DNA of 64,000 nucleotides from Neoceratodus forsteri (taxonomy: Eukaryota > Chordata > Ceratodontiformes > Ceratodontidae). The stretch's first letter is position 1. Each line of letters opens with the position of its first letter. Below are positions 1 through 12,065 of the stretch, in pieces. Below the pieces are notes generated by a model that was not told the DNA's origin, did no database searches, and saw only the letters and a list, made by a program, of their open reading frames with translations. The stretch spans positions 1,004,661,501-1,004,725,500 of the forward strand of contig CM028129.1 of the NCBI GenBank assembly GCA_016271365.2, in the 5' to 3' direction. The position numbers and the translations under genes are program-made.

Positions 1-1840
1 CTATGTCCACTATCCTCCTCCTCTTTGACTAGTGTTTACATCAGTTTACCCACAATAGAGGTAAGACTGACAGATCTGTAGTTACCTGGTTGTTTTTTGT
101 CCCCCCCTTTTATGGAGGGGGACTATGTCCTCTATCCTCCAGTCTTTTGGAACTAGCCCTGTCTGAATGGAACTATTGAAAAGCCCTACCAGGGGTTCAG
201 TTACTTTCATTACCAATCCCTTGAGCACCCTCAGATGCATCACATCTTGCCCCAGGGCCTGATCTATCTTAAGGACTACTAGCACTTTCCAAAAGCATGC
301 TGCCTCATCTCAAGGATCCCCTTACAGCCACCTTAATGCCACTCTGTCGTAGAGGCCCTTTGTACTTCCTTGTGAATACAGATCAGATGCAGTCATTAAG
401 AATGGCTGCTTTCTGCCCACCCTCCTGAATTACCCTACCTCCCTCTGTTAGTCTAACAGTTTCTCCTCCCTTCTTTGTTTTTTCCCTAATATATCTAAAT
501 AACTGTTTTTCCCCTCCCATGACCCCCTCCACAATATGCAGCTTTGTGTCTGCCTTTGCGTCTCTGACCACCATCTTGGTTTCCCTTATTTTCATTTGGT
601 ATTCTCCCCATTCCTTCTTCCTTTGTTTTTCTTTATACCTGGTGAAGGCCACCTTTTTGACTCACTGCTTCCCTGACCTTTCCAGAGAACCACATTGGTC
701 TCTTGTACCTGTTTCTTTTGATTACTGTTCTCATGCAAAACTTTGTTGACTTGAGAATGGCCCCCATGATTGCCCCAATCATTTCTTCAAATCATTGATG
801 CTGTCCATTCTGATTAACTTGTCCTGAACCAGCTTCCATATCTGGTTGAAGTCTGTTGTTCTGAAATCTAGAACTTCAGTAATCCTTTGATGAGGGCTTA
901 CTTGTCCCAAGTGCCAGGTTGAACCACACTGAATTATGGCCGCTGGACCCTAATGGATCCCTTACCCTCTCTCCTCCTACCACTTCCAAGTTGGTGAGTA
1001 CCACATTGAGAATGGTAGCTTGTCTAGTGGGTTCCCTAAGCAGATGCACCAGCAGACAGTTCTGCAAGGTATCTAGCAGGGCCTGACTTCCAGAGCTTCT
1101 GACCATTGTAATGACTGAATTAGTATCTGGCAGATTTAGATCTCCCATCATCATCACCTCCCTTTACCATCCCCCTTTCTAGTTCTGTCCCTACCTCCTT
1201 ATTTCTCTCTTCCCCCTGTCCTGGAGGTCTATATATCATTCCCATCCATAGTTGTTTGCCTGAGGATGCTGTAAGCTGAAACTACAGTGATTCTGTTTTC
1301 CCATTACCTCCCCTGATGTTTCCATCCTCCACTGCCTCTGTGCCCTTCTCCAACATATTGGGTACGCTTCCTTCTTGACCTTTTCCTATTACATGTCTAA
1401 ATATGGTGTAACCTGGTACTTCCAGGTGCCAGTCTTTATTCTATGTGGTCCAAATTTGTGTGATGGCTACTAGGTTGGTAGCATTGTCTACCACCATTAT
1501 GTGGAGCTCACTAATTTTATTTCCCAGACTCCTGGCATTAAGGCAGACCACTTTCCATCTTTATCCTAATCCCATCTTGCTTTTTTCTATTATTTCTCCC
1601 ATATTCTTTACTAGTCTCCATAATTTTATTTTTCATGCTAAATGTAGGCTTTGTCTGCCCTCCATCATTGGCCTCTTCCCCTAACCTAACTTGAACTTCA
1701 ATCTTACTATTACCCACATTGCTGCTACTAGTCCCCTGTTCAGAGGAGCCCTAGCTAGGTTCACCATGATCTCTGTATTCTCAGTGGTTTTCCCTTACCT
1801 CCATTTCCCCCATAGTTAGTTTAACTGTCTAATATACTGT
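1..1840 (-). mobile_element. CR1-like LINE, 5' part (endonuclease, linker, start of RT)
   Basis: Reading on the minus strand from about 1600 downward, one meets an endonuclease N-terminus with the motif LNARSLGNKISELHIMVV (about 1480-1570), then a GDLNLPD motif at about 1140 in an 93-aa open segment (876-1157), then a linker segment (383-652), then the beginning of a reverse transcriptase with VPKDWRIEDIVPLHKRGG (82-285) and, in another frame, NYRSVSLTSIVGKLM (about 10-75). This order is that of the CR1-clade ORF2, which nicks DNA and reverse-transcribes the element RNA. The frame changes several times and there are stops, so the copy is dead. The rest of the RT lies off the left edge. Bases about 1690-1840 may be the N-terminal or 5' part of the element; that piece is uncertain. 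Confidence 0.85.
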
Positions 1841-2379
1841 AGATGTCAACTTCTGCCCCAGAGCACTGGCCCCCTCTCTCATTAGGTGAAGGCCACATCC
1901 TTGAAGAGCCTCTTGTTCAAGAAGCACACCCAGTCCCCCATAAACTCTTCCTCAAACCATCCCTTCAACCACCAATTAAACTCCTGAATCTCTTCTTTCC
2001 TTACTCTGTCATTCCCATTCCCCCATTCTACACAGTGAGCATGTTGGAAAAGGCCAGGAAAGCCAAGTGCACCTTCAATCTGTCCCCAACCTCTTAATGT
2101 TTCACTTCACTGCCTTCACAGACTGGCTTGCCAGTTGGTACCCAAGTGTACTAGAACCCCCAGCTCCCCTTCCCCCTTTTCCGCCATCCTCCCTATCCTA
2201 TCAATATCCCAGATGGATGATGCACCAATAAGGCATCTGACCATTTCACTCCCTTTCACCAATGAAAGCTTCACCAATAACATCCTGTATAAGGATGACT
2301 ACTCTTCTGATTTCATAGCACTGGCATTGACATTGCACTATCATAGACATTGAATGAATGGCTGCACAGATAGTTTGAC
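1841..2379. other. Spacer without recognised gene
   Basis: Short open segments occur here (for example 1843-2097 and 2135-2353) but none shows a motif I recognise. Part of it may be an eroded upstream portion of the hAT-like relic that follows, because the sequence leads into it without an obvious boundary. Confidence 0.4.
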
Positions 2380-2880
2380 ACAGTCTTAAGAGACAACTTA
2401 TATGCCATTGCCAAAATCTTTGATCCCAGTTTCCAGGATGATTTCTGTGTGCATGATCCTACTGCATTACAGAAGTATAAAGAGAGCATTATTAGACAGG
2501 TACAAGTGAATACTCAGTCTCCAGCACCTTGGAGAAACTGTCCTCAGGCACTGGAGTTAGGTGGCAAGTTTAAATACAGTACAGAAATATCCCCCAGGAA
2601 TGTGGCAATGCCTAGTGCAGAAAATTATGATGATCAGCAGACAACATTGGGTCAGTATCTGGACTTCCTTAAGTCAGACTGACAAAACAAACAGATTTAG
2701 CAAACCAGTTTAAAGAGGACTTCCATGCTGCAAGAATGCTCATTGTATACCTGAATGAACCCAAATCCCCAACCCTAATACAGATCGTTTGTTCCACTGG
2801 AGGTCTGAAAGAGTCCTTTGGAAACCTCTTGCTCATGTTGCTGCGTATTACCTTGACTGACCACTCACCAGTCATTGTAC
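2380..2880 (+). pseudogene. hAT-superfamily transposase C-terminal relic
   Basis: Plus-strand translation gives, in order, DNLYAIAKIFDPSFQDDF (about 2392-2445, matching the hAT pattern of a LDPRF-type motif near the end of the catalytic region), an acidic spacer, then LGQYLDFLKSD (2650-2682) and, after a stop and in another frame, a CSTGGLKESF segment near 2795-2825 that resembles the STGG part of the conserved hAT dimerisation motif. These transposases cut and paste elements with 8-bp target duplications. The part shown is only the C-terminal third and is broken by a TGA at 2680. No terminal inverted repeats were found. It could instead be a remnant of a domesticated ZBED-like gene, which shares the same fold; the stops argue against a working gene. 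Confidence 0.5.
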
Positions 2881-4090
2881 CATAATAAAAGCTATTTAGC
2901 ACCACTGGTGACATAGTATTCCCAACCAGAGCTTTGTTCCTACCTGATTGTATTGAACAATTGGCATTTTTAAAAGTTAACTTGCACTCTGAAATATAGT
3001 CATAACCAATATGTATAGCAGGATGAAACTGAGTCCGATATTGAAATTAGAGATATTTATTAAATCCATGCTGCCCTACAACTCCCTTTCCTGGTTGGAA
3101 GCACAGGAGACAGTGCACCATGTTCTCCTTTTAACTGCATTAGTTTTACGCCCTCTACTGTTGCTGTGTTCTTCTTCATTCTGTGCTACACCATCGCTGT
3201 CATTGAAAGGTGTACTGGATCAGTGATCCAGGTTCATGAAACTAGTTTCCATTTTAGTCAGTTTGACTGCATTCTGTTGGTTTTGTTGAGTGTGTGCATT
3301 GCATTCTTTCATGTGTGACACGTCTCTATCTTCATCAGTATGGTGGGAGACATAATAAAAATCATAATACACCCAGAATTAATTCTTTCACATCCCTTGC
3401 CAAAATACCCCTGAGGCACTCAACAAAGGTGACAGTCTTGCATGAGTGGTATTGGGAGGCATTGTGGCAGGATTCTTGGGGGGTGTCGCTCACATCATCA
3501 GAGGAAAGGGGATAATAATGACAACAGATCTGAACATCTGCCAGATATGCATTTTCTTGAACGAATGAGGGAACAAAGTGTGGGTCTATTTCTTAACCTG
3601 TCTTTTCTTTTTTCACTGTGTATAAAACAAATCTTCACAGGAGTTAGTAACAGGACATGAATGGACTACCCGATTTGATGTATCTTAAGTGGACTGATGA
3701 ACTGCCTCTTGGTTAGAGTTACACAAGAGGGTTGTTTACCTTCATAGAGGTTTTTCTGTTTTTTTGTTTTCTCATTCTACTTCCCTACAATTCTACATAG
3801 AGTAACAGTTTTTATAGTTGTGCACCCATGTCTACAGTATATCAACAGGGGAAGCATGTGCTTGGAACTGCTATACTGAAATGTTCAGCTGTGTCACATC
3901 TGTAGTCTTGCTTGTTGGAAACAAAGCACAAAACTAAATAAACATGAAGTTACAAAAAAGCTTGAACCAAACAGTCCTTTTAAAGGTGTACTCTTCCTTT
4001 ATTTCATCCATTGTACCCAGTGTTTCACCTGATACGGCTTTTGCAGGGGAGTGTTCTACATATACAAATAAATACATTTTGGAAAAAAAA
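2881..4090. other. Stretch without recognised gene
   Basis: AT-rich sequence with short open segments only. No motif, tandem array or clear inverted repeat was seen. The last hundred bases lead into the 5' end of the L1-like element, whose exact start could not be fixed because no target-site duplication was found. Confidence 0.4.
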
Positions 4091-4223
4091 ATTAAAAGGA
4101 CTTCTGGTGATGCACCATGCAGACTAGCAGCTTCCCTGCACAGCTCCAGCCACCCACTTCCAAAAACTCAATTTCAATGCATAAACAGTATTATGTGGAC
4201 ATCGCAACGTACATAAGAAAGCA

Positions 4224-5134
4224 ATGGAATATCCAAAGACGAATAGAGGATACATTACTTATCTCTACATGGAAGTGGAGATTAAGAAAATGCTACCTAA
4301 ATGTACACCCCCTGTTACACCCAAAAAGGCCCCAAAAAAGCCTAGGGCCTTGTGCTCCAGTCAAAATCTAAGCTCTATCTCTGCTTCGGGGGACAGCGAG
4401 CCGCTTACCCTGCAACAGTTTTTAGAGGAGTTCAACCCGTTTCACGATGACCTGCACATGCTCACATCGGATTTCAGTACCCTGAGCTCACAACTGAATG
4501 AAGTCTCACAAAGGGCCTCCGATAACTCAGTCAGGCTCTTTTCATTGGAGAAAAAACAAGACAAGCTTGATTCTGAACTCAGTGCCTGTAGACAGCGTCT
4601 GGCTAAATTGGAATCAAAAGTGGAGACCTCGAGGGGCGCAGTCAACAGAATAATGTGGTAATAATTGGGCTTCCCGAAGGAGAAGAAGGGCATGATACAA
4701 TTCTTTTTACTCAAAAATTGATAGAAAAGCTCATTGGCCCCTCACCCTTTGGCAACAAATATATTATAGAAAGAGCGCATTGGGCTCTTCGTTCCAAGCC
4801 AGCACCTGGTGCCCCTCCACGTCTGCTAATTTTCTGATTTTTGAACTTTTTGAAGAAACAACACTTCCTCCAGAAAAGTAAAGAACTCCAGGAAATTAGG
4901 TGGGAAGGGAAGAATCTGAGAATAACCCAGGATCTGCCTACTTCTGTGCACCTGAAGAGAACAGCTTTTCACCCGATGATGTCCAAATTAATCGCCACCG
5001 GCATCGGGTACAGAATGGCATACCCAGCTAGATTACATGTCCTCATTGCAGGAACCTGGACCCCCTTTGATGATCCAGAAACAGCTGCTCCACAGCTCAA
5101 AGTTGCCTTCCCCGACCTTTTCAAGAATTCTTGA
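4224..5134 (+). pseudogene. L1 ORF1p-like RNA-binding protein, two frames
   Basis: The first piece (4224-4661, 145 aa) has a basic, proline-rich N-terminus followed by heptad-like leucines in LSSQLNEVSQRASDNSVRLF and LAKLESKV, as expected of the trimerising coiled coil of L1 ORF1p. A frameshift near 4650 joins it to the second piece (4655-5134), which starts with the VVIIGLPEGEEG signature of the RRM-like domain, continues with IERAHWALRSKPAPGAPPR, and after an in-frame TGA at 4835-4837 carries the C-terminal domain (YPARLHVLIAGTWTPF). In the family this protein binds element RNA and acts as a nucleic acid chaperone in the cytoplasmic RNP. Two disruptions make it inactive as written. Confidence 0.88.
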
Positions 5135-6610
5135 CTGTGATATTGGGAAGACTCTAGTTGGAAGAGTGGAGTCATAGAGATCAAAGAAGAGCTGTTTCCT
5201 TTGGGAGGGATTTCATATGCCCAGGTATCCTGTCAATCGCTAGCTTGTAAACATAATGAGACATTCTATCATTTGATTGCTGAACTCAAGTGTGTCTCAT
5301 ACCTGGCCAAATTTAGTCTTTAATGCTGGTGGGGTGAAAATAGACAGCCTTCTAAAATAATTACATTGGATCTAGTCTAGCCCTGATTTGTTCGTTGCAA
5401 CTTGTATTCCCCGATTTGCCCTTTCAGTATCTCAACACCTTTTCTGCTAGAGGGAATACTGTTATTTCTGAAGACAGCTGTGCTTAATCACCACGAATAT
5501 CAGAATGAGTAAATCCTGTTTTGCGAGGCTCAAATGTGTGACACCAGAGCAGTGGACTTTCAGTTATGTTATCCCTTTGTATTTTGGAAAATCTGGGTTT
5601 TCTTTTTTGTTATTATTCATTGATTTTAGGACTGGAGCCTCGTGGCTTGTTTAGCTGAACCCCTTTTTAGTATTTTAACACCGTCGCCATGAGAGGGCGC
5701 TCCAACATAATTAATGGATAGCTGTCCTGATCCATCGCAGTAGCGGTGAGTAAGTAAATTCTGACTGGAATCTTTCATTTGATGGACATTGGAGCTGTGG
5801 GTATTTCAGTGGGGGTATCCCACTGTCTCTGGACCCAATACTGTTCATCTTGCTTTTAAAAATAGGTAGATTCATGATTTGCTGTGAAGAGCTCCTTTTC
5901 AAATGGGATTAACAACAATCTGTTATAGCATGTTGGGAAATGAGTGATAGATAAGGTATTTTATTTTGCTTGCTTAAATGTATTTTCAGTTGCAATGTAA
6001 ACTACAATTCTTGATTTTCTTTTCTTGATGCCTCATAACCTGTATGGAGTTTCCTAAAATATAGATAGGTATTGGAGAAAACCTGTTGATACAGATATAT
6101 TTAAACCCAATTCAGGACACTTTCTGTTGTTAAGCTAGATAATGATGTTTGAATTACTACATGCTTAGAGAACAACTTAGCAGTATTATAGATTTATCAG
6201 TATACCATATATTTAATATTATAGTTTTAAAACTTCATGTGGGTAAATTGATGTTAAGTAGCTTTAGATATTCTAATCAAGTTTATGCACCTAACTAGGT
6301 TGTAATCTGGTAGAGGTTTTGTGATGTTTGACCTTAGAAGAATTTTTGATATTAGTATTCTTTACTTGTTAGGATTTGTTAGGGTGGCTGGAGTGGTGGG
6401 GATGGTTGGAGGGCATGAGACAAAAGGTGAAGCATAGTAGAATGGGTGGGAGGGTGGGTTGGGACCAAGACTTATTGTTCACACAGTATATTATACATAT
6501 CTGGGGATCATTTGGGGTTCAGGGGAGATGGGGGTACTTCACACAGGGACTGCCAATCTGGAAAGTTAATATATGTTTTTCATGTCAACTAGTACATATG
6601 CCTCCATGGC
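5135..6610 (+). other. ORF1-ORF2 spacer of the L1-like element
   Basis: No protein motif was recognised in this 1.5-kb stretch. It holds a G-rich tract at about 6380-6470. It is longer than the short inter-ORF spacer of mammalian L1; it may be natural to this family or contain an old insertion that I cannot delimit. Confidence 0.45.
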
Positions 6611-6617
6611 AGGAACA

Positions 6618-9600
6618 GTGAAAATAATCACATGGAATGTTGGGGGAGGAGGGCTAGATGCAGACTTAAGCAGTACCAGATCCTCAAACATCTAAATTTG
6701 CTGGCAGCAGACATTGTATTAGTGCCAGAGTCCCACCTATTGAATTCAGAGGCAGTCAAATTACATAGGCAGCAAATAGGTCAGTGCTTCTCAGCTGAAG
6801 GTAATACCCAAAGTTGAGGGGTTTTGATTCTAATTCATAGGTCCATATCATTCACTCCCAATCTAATTATACCTGACCCAGAAGGGTGTTATATCATAGT
6901 GAAAAGGAAACTTTATACCAAAGACATCGTCCTAGGCAGTGTATATATGGCCCTAATATCGATTCACCCAGTTTTTTCATGCATCTACTAAATACTCTCA
7001 CACCATTTTTGAACATACCTCTAATTATAGGAGGTGATTTCAACCTGGTTCTTGATCCACAGACTGATCATTCAGACAAATTACTTAAAGGGCTCTCTCC
7101 AGCACAGCGGGCACTCCGAGAGTTGTTAGATGGTGCAGGCATGACAGATATTTGGCACGTCCTTTACCCCACTGATAGAGAGTTTACATTTACATCACAA
7201 GTTCATCATACATCTTCCAGTATCGATTACCTGTTAATCTCCCAAAGCTTGATTTCTGGAGTGTCGGACGCTACCATACTTCCGGGTCCACTCTCGGATC
7301 ACTCCCCAGTGTCTTGTTTGATCTCCCTTATATCTCTTCCCACCAAGGGTGGGTGATGGAAGGTCAACAATCAATTGTTTAAAAACCCAGAGAATGTTAA
7401 ATACATAGCTGAGCACATTACAGTTTTTTCCGACAATACTAATTCTACAGGAAGACCAGATATCGAATGGTGCTCCTTAAAAGCCTATTTTCGTGGCCTC
7501 CTGGTTGGGTTGGCATCCAAAAGAAAAAGAATGCAAGAAAAGCAACTCAAATCTCTATTATCCCAAATTCGGTCCTTGGAACACAGCTTATCGCCCCAGT
7601 CTTCTGACCAAACTAGGCAAGATCTAGTGAAATTAAAGGACGCATATTTGAATTTATTAAGACAGAAGGCCAAATTTTCCATCTTGAAAACCAAAGCCCT
7701 CTATTTAGACCAAGGAGAAAAGGCAGGGTGTCTCCTGGCCCTTAAACTTAAGCAGCTTGAATCATGCAGATTTATCGCTGTGATCCATTCGCAGGATGAT
7801 GGCACCCTAAAAATATCTCTGCCAGATATTGTCTCTGAATTTAGGAAATATTATATGAAGTTATACAGTCCTATTGAGGAACCCCCATATTTATTACCAC
7901 TCAGTTCTTTTCTAGCACATTCCTCTTTACTCTCAATTTCAAATTCTCATAAGGCCACCCTTGTTGCTCCCATCACCTCAGATGAAATAATTAGAGTCAT
8001 TAAAGATCTGCCGGTAGACAAGACACCTGGTCCAGATGGTTTTTCTGCCAATTTTTACAGCATCTTTGGCCCACAACTGGTTCCTTCCCTTATGACCTTA
8101 TTTCATCACATTCTTTCTGGACAGGATTCTGACAAGTCTTTATTTGAAGCTTTAATTACCTTAATACCCAAAGATGGTAAACCTCTTGACAGAATGCAAA
8201 GTTATAGACTGATTTCCCTTCTGAATCAAGATCTCAAGATTCTCACAAAACTTCTTGCAGATTGATTAGGCCCCATGTTACTGGATATCATAGGCCTGGA
8301 ACAAGTGAGATTCATGAAAGCCAGATCCTCGGTAGACCACCTTAGAACCCTCTCGCATGTCTTCTCAGCTACCAGAGATGCTGATTTTCCTGCAGTTCTT
8401 GTCTCCCTGGATGCTGAGAAGGCATTCAACAGGGTTGATTGGAACTTTTTATTTCAGTCACTTCAGGCTTTTGGATTTCCCCCTTTGTTCATAAAGTGGA
8501 CAGGAGCACTGTATAAATCCCCAACTACGCACTTTGTCTGTAATGGGCTACTGTCTGACCCTTTCACACTACATGCTGGAACCAGACAAGGCTGCCCACT
8601 ATCCCACTTGCTGTTTAACATCTACTTAGAACCTCTTATCCATAGGATTACAGCAAGTCCGAATGTCCAGGGTATAAACATTCACCATCAGATTGTCAAA
8701 GTCTTGGCTTATGCGGATGACTTGCTCCTGCAGTTGTCCCACCCTAATACTGCAATACCTGCCCTGATCACAATTCTGGAAGAATTTAGTTCCATGTCCA
8801 ACTATAAATTAAATACAGACAAGACCGTGGTTCCCCCCTAAACTACAAAGCGATGAAGACAGATGCTTTAACAGTAGGTTTTTCCTGGCAGACCAAATTC
8901 TTGAGATACTTGGGAATTAACTTGTCAAGGAACCCCAGTAGATTTACAAAATTGAACCTGGATCCATTAATATCTGTTATTAGACAAGATCTTAAAAGAT
9001 GGGCATTACTTCCCCTTTCTCTCTGGGGAAAAATTAATATAGTCAAAATGAATATTTTCCCCCGGTTATTTTATCCAATTAATCTTTCAAACGTCTGGCT
9101 GTCTCTGGCATGGTTTAAAAGGATACACAAGATAATCACAGACTTTATTTGGGTGGCTAAGAAACCCTGGATAAGTTACAACAAGCCTTCAGCACTGAAA
9201 GTGAAAGGAGGACTCCGTCTTCCACATATCGGGTTACATTATTGGGCCAGTCATGCAAGTAAGTATATGAGGTGGCTCACACCAGAACACTCTCCAACAG
9301 CACATTCCTTTACTCCCATATGGCTCAAAATAGAACATACACTAATAAAAGCAAATGGGCTATCCCCTGTTGCACTTTTGCATATAAATTTAAAATCTTT
9401 GCCCCCATTGCTCAAAGGTAGCCCTATTGCGGTATCCATCAGAGCTCACTCTCAATTGTGTTCTTTTCTGAAATACAAGCACATTACAGATCTTTCTCAA
9501 CCGTGGTGGGGGAATCCGAATCTCACTGTTGATGGTAAACCTCTTCAGTTGAAATGGATCTCCCAATCGGGGGATCACCCCCTCAGCTTCTTTATTCAGG

Positions 9601-10409
9601 AAGATGCCTCTTGGTTAACCTTCCCTGAAATTTTATATAAAGCCCATATTCTGAACTCCATTATCTTTAAAATATTCCAATTGCGCCACCTGATTGTGAA
9701 ATCTTTTGGTTCTGTTCCATCTGTACCTTCAAGCCCGTCCTGTATGATAGAATTGATTCCCCTTGCAGGCCTTCCCCATGTTGTCTCTAAAATGTATGGG
9801 ATAATACACAACTGGAAATGGCCTGATTGTTTTGGCCCGACTCAATTTTGGTCTTCTCTCTTTCCCCATCAGGAAATTAATTGGCCCTCCTTGTGGTTGA
9901 GTTATCATAAATACGTTAGACAAGACAAGCTCCGGCTAATACAGTTTAAAATCTTACATAACTTTTATTATTCACCTCAGAAATTGGCTAGGTTGGGACT
10001 CCTATCATCTTCCACATGCACTCGTTGCCAGCAGGATGAGGGTAACCTACTGCACATTTTCTGGACATGTGTCAAGATAGTCCCCCTTTGGAATGTGATT
10101 CGACAGAGGGCTGACTCTCTATTAGGTTTATCTGACCTCTTCTCTCCTGAAATATGTATATTGGGGGATTTTTCCTCTGTCACAGTCACTAACAGAAAAT
10201 TTCACATAACCCTTATAGCTGTGTTGGTCAAGAATCTGGTCTTGCGTCATTTGAAAGATATGACTGACATTACTTATAGTGAGTGGTTACAGGAGTTACT
10301 GGCAAATCTGAGAATGGAAAAGACAATTGCTAGTCTACATGATCAATCTCAGAAATTTCATAAGATTTGGGACCTGCTCGTGACATTGTATTCGCTCCAA
10401 TCGCCATAA
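6618..10409 (+). pseudogene. L1-like ORF2: endonuclease, reverse transcriptase, CCHC tail
   Basis: Endonuclease motifs appear in order in three frames: KIITWNVGG (6621), LKHLNLLAADIVLVPESHLL (6680-6740), then GGDFNLVLDP (7030), SIDYLLIS (7220) and LSDHSPVS (7293-7316). Frameshifts lie between them, near 6640-6690 and near 6945, with stops at about 6815 and at 7354. The reverse transcriptase follows: GPDGFSANFY (8030), LISLLNQDLKILTKLLAD (8210-8262, then a TGA), SLDAEKAFNRVDW (8405), GTRQGCPLSHLLFN (8579) and the catalytic LAYADDLLL (8704-8730). A one-base length change in a run of six C at 8833-8838 moves the reading into a 518-aa segment (8853-10409) with the C-terminal C-x2-C-x7-H-x4-C type knuckle (CTRCQQDEGNLLHIFWTC) at about 10018-10071. 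The polymerase core is otherwise well kept. Confidence 0.9.
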
Positions 10410-10587
10410 AGGTTTTCCTCTTTCCAGTTGGTAGCTTACCCTGTGTGAAGGAATGGGAAAAGGGAGGGAGGGAGAGTTGATCTATTTACTGATACATATT
10501 ACTGTTTCATTTTTATGTATGTACTTTTGGATCTTCTCTCTGTAACTGTGTAAAAATGAATAAAAGTTTGAATTGCAAAAAAAAAAG
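10410..10587 (+). other. 3' UTR and poly-A of the L1-like element
   Basis: A polyadenylation signal AATAAA at about 10559 is followed after 16 bases by an A-run ending at 10587. The bases after it, GTTCCAATGAATTTCAC, would be the 3' target duplication, but no copy was found near 3900-4110. Confidence 0.7.
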
Positions 10588-11005
10588 TTCCAATGAATTT
10601 CACAAAAAAAGTAATGAAATAGCAATTAATATACTCCCCCATTCAAAGGCTCCAGCAGCAGTTAGCAGTACAAAATCTGCCCTACCTGATTAATTGTATC
10701 TTAATGTAACCTTAAAAGTTATAAACTGTCGTCCAAATGACTTTGTATTTCCTATGTGACTTAGAAAAAGAAGGTTATAAAGTCTACATTCAGACAGAGC
10801 AATTGTGAGGGTGAACAGAAAATAACTCTTGCACCCTACTGTTTAAGCCCCAAAACATTACCTGTCTACACAGTAAGCAAGACCTGAACTCTCTGGGTAC
10901 ATAGCTTCATACCAGACTTAGCAATCTAAAATTTGTGAGTGTTTTCACTTTAGCAGAAAGAACCTTTGCTTTGAAACTAAAAGCATCTTAGCTGCTACCT
11001 GTTTT
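10588..11005. other. Spacer without recognised feature
   Basis: AT-rich sequence between the L1 poly-A and a palindromic element. Nothing recognisable was seen. Confidence 0.4.
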
Positions 11006-11677
11006 TTAAAGTAAATGTCCAATATATTTGTTTAAGTATTTGGGCTTCATAGCCCATTACAGTAGTGCAGTGGTAGCTCATTTCTGTTAAAAGATTAATT
11101 TTTCAGTAAGTAGTTTTTGGGAAGGAAGGGATCATAAATAAAGCCAAAGCCATAAACAGCCGATCCCTTACACTTCCCAGTCCGCCTGCTCCACCCTCGT
11201 GTGCCAACCTATTGTGACATTTAACCATGGAGAGTGCAGGGGCAGACCCCATTGAAGTCTATGGGGCTCACTTTCAGAACATTTTTACAGAAGTTTATGC
11301 AACCTTTGATAAAAATGAAAGCCACCGCTCAACTAATAGGGGCCCTATTAGTTAAGCAGAGGGCAGTGGCTTTCATTTTTATCAAAAGTTGCATAAACAT
11401 CTGTAAAAACATTCTGAAAATGAGCCCCATAGACTTCAATGGGATGTGCCCCTGTGCTCTCCCTGGTTAAATGTCACAAAATGTTGGAACTTGGGGGGCA
11501 GAGCAGGCGGATCTGGAAGTGGAAGGGATCGGCTGCCCCTGGCTTTGAATTTATTTATGACCCCTTCCTTCCTGAAAACTACTTACTGGAAAATTAAACT
11601 TCTTACAGGAATGTGCTACCACTGCCCTAAGGTAATGGTCTATGAAGCCCATACCATATCTTTGAAATTTACTTTAA
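11006..11677. mobile_element. Palindromic MITE flanked by TTAA
   Basis: The two halves are imperfect reverse complements over about 330 bases each, with the centre at about 11342 (CTAATAGG / CCTATTAG around a GGC). Matching pairs include GACATTTAACCATGG on the left and CCTGGTTAAATGTC on the right, and AAAGTAAATG near the left end against ATTTACTTT near the right end. Both ends are bounded by TTAA (11006-11009 and 11674-11677), and the midpoint between the two TTAAs coincides with the palindrome centre, which supports these ends. TTAA duplication is the hallmark of piggyBac and Kolobok-type transposons. The outer sequence TTAAAGTAAA resembles the TTAAAGG-type ends reported for frog T2 MITEs, which are Kolobok-like; that link is from memory. 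The 78-aa open segment inside is just the palindrome and not a gene. Confidence 0.8.
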
Positions 11678-11739
11678 GTTAACCCATACAGCAAGGACAC
11701 CATCTGAAGCCATGCCTCTTATGCTCACTGACTGACTGA

Positions 11740-12065
11740 CTTGTGCTGATGTGGTGACATCAGCAAGTGCATGTCCAACTCGCAGATGCTGCAGACAAAG
11801 GAGAAGTCAGGCACTCAAGAAGAGAAGGTTCCAAACTGGGGAAAATAGCCGACAGTCAAATGTGCAGGTGCATCTAGTGGTACTAACCCCACTCCTTACA
11901 TCTGTTGTTCTACTTGGGATACTTTTTCAATAAAAAGTTATGCACCTGCACATTTGACTGCTGGCTCTTTTTGTGAGTTGCAGCCTTCTCAGCTAGAGCA
12001 CCTGGCTTCTCCTATGTCTGCAGTGTTTGCTTTGGGAATTAGCAGCTTCTGCTCAGCACCAGCTT
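11740..12065. mobile_element. Second palindromic (foldback) element
   Basis: CAGTCAAATGTGCAGGTGCA at 11853-11872 is repeated inverted at 11941-11960, and the match continues outward with gaps: GGAGAAGTCAGGCACTC on the left against GAGCACCTGGCTTCTCC on the right, then GATGCTGCAGAC against GTCTGCAGTGTT, then a CTGATGTGGTGAC-type segment against a CTTCTGCTCAGCACC segment. The loop of about 66 bases is centred at about 11907. The outer ends were not fixed and no target duplication was seen. It sits about 60 bases from the TTAA-flanked palindrome but shares no sequence with it that I could see. Confidence 0.6.

Larger units (their letters stand above)
4097..10587 (+). mobile_element. Near-full-length L1-like (L1/Tx1 group) LINE
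   Basis: The element has the L1 layout: a short 5' segment, ORF1, a spacer, ORF2 with endonuclease and reverse transcriptase, a 3' UTR with AATAAA at about 10559 and a poly-A run ending at 10587. The 5' end is placed near the GGACTTCTGGTGATG segment just before ORF1; it may begin further upstream. The spacer between ORF1 and ORF2 (about 5140-6610) is long, about 1.5 kb; its last part (6380-6470) is G-rich. No target duplication was found around the poly-A. Damage is light compared with the other LINEs here: a few frameshifts and stops over 6.5 kb, so this is one of the younger insertions. Confidence 0.88.

Noticed and set aside
3900..4110. Target-site duplication matching the sequence after the L1 poly-A at 10588
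   Set aside because: No copy of GTTCCAATGAATTTCAC was found near the 5' end, so the 5' boundary remains unsupported.
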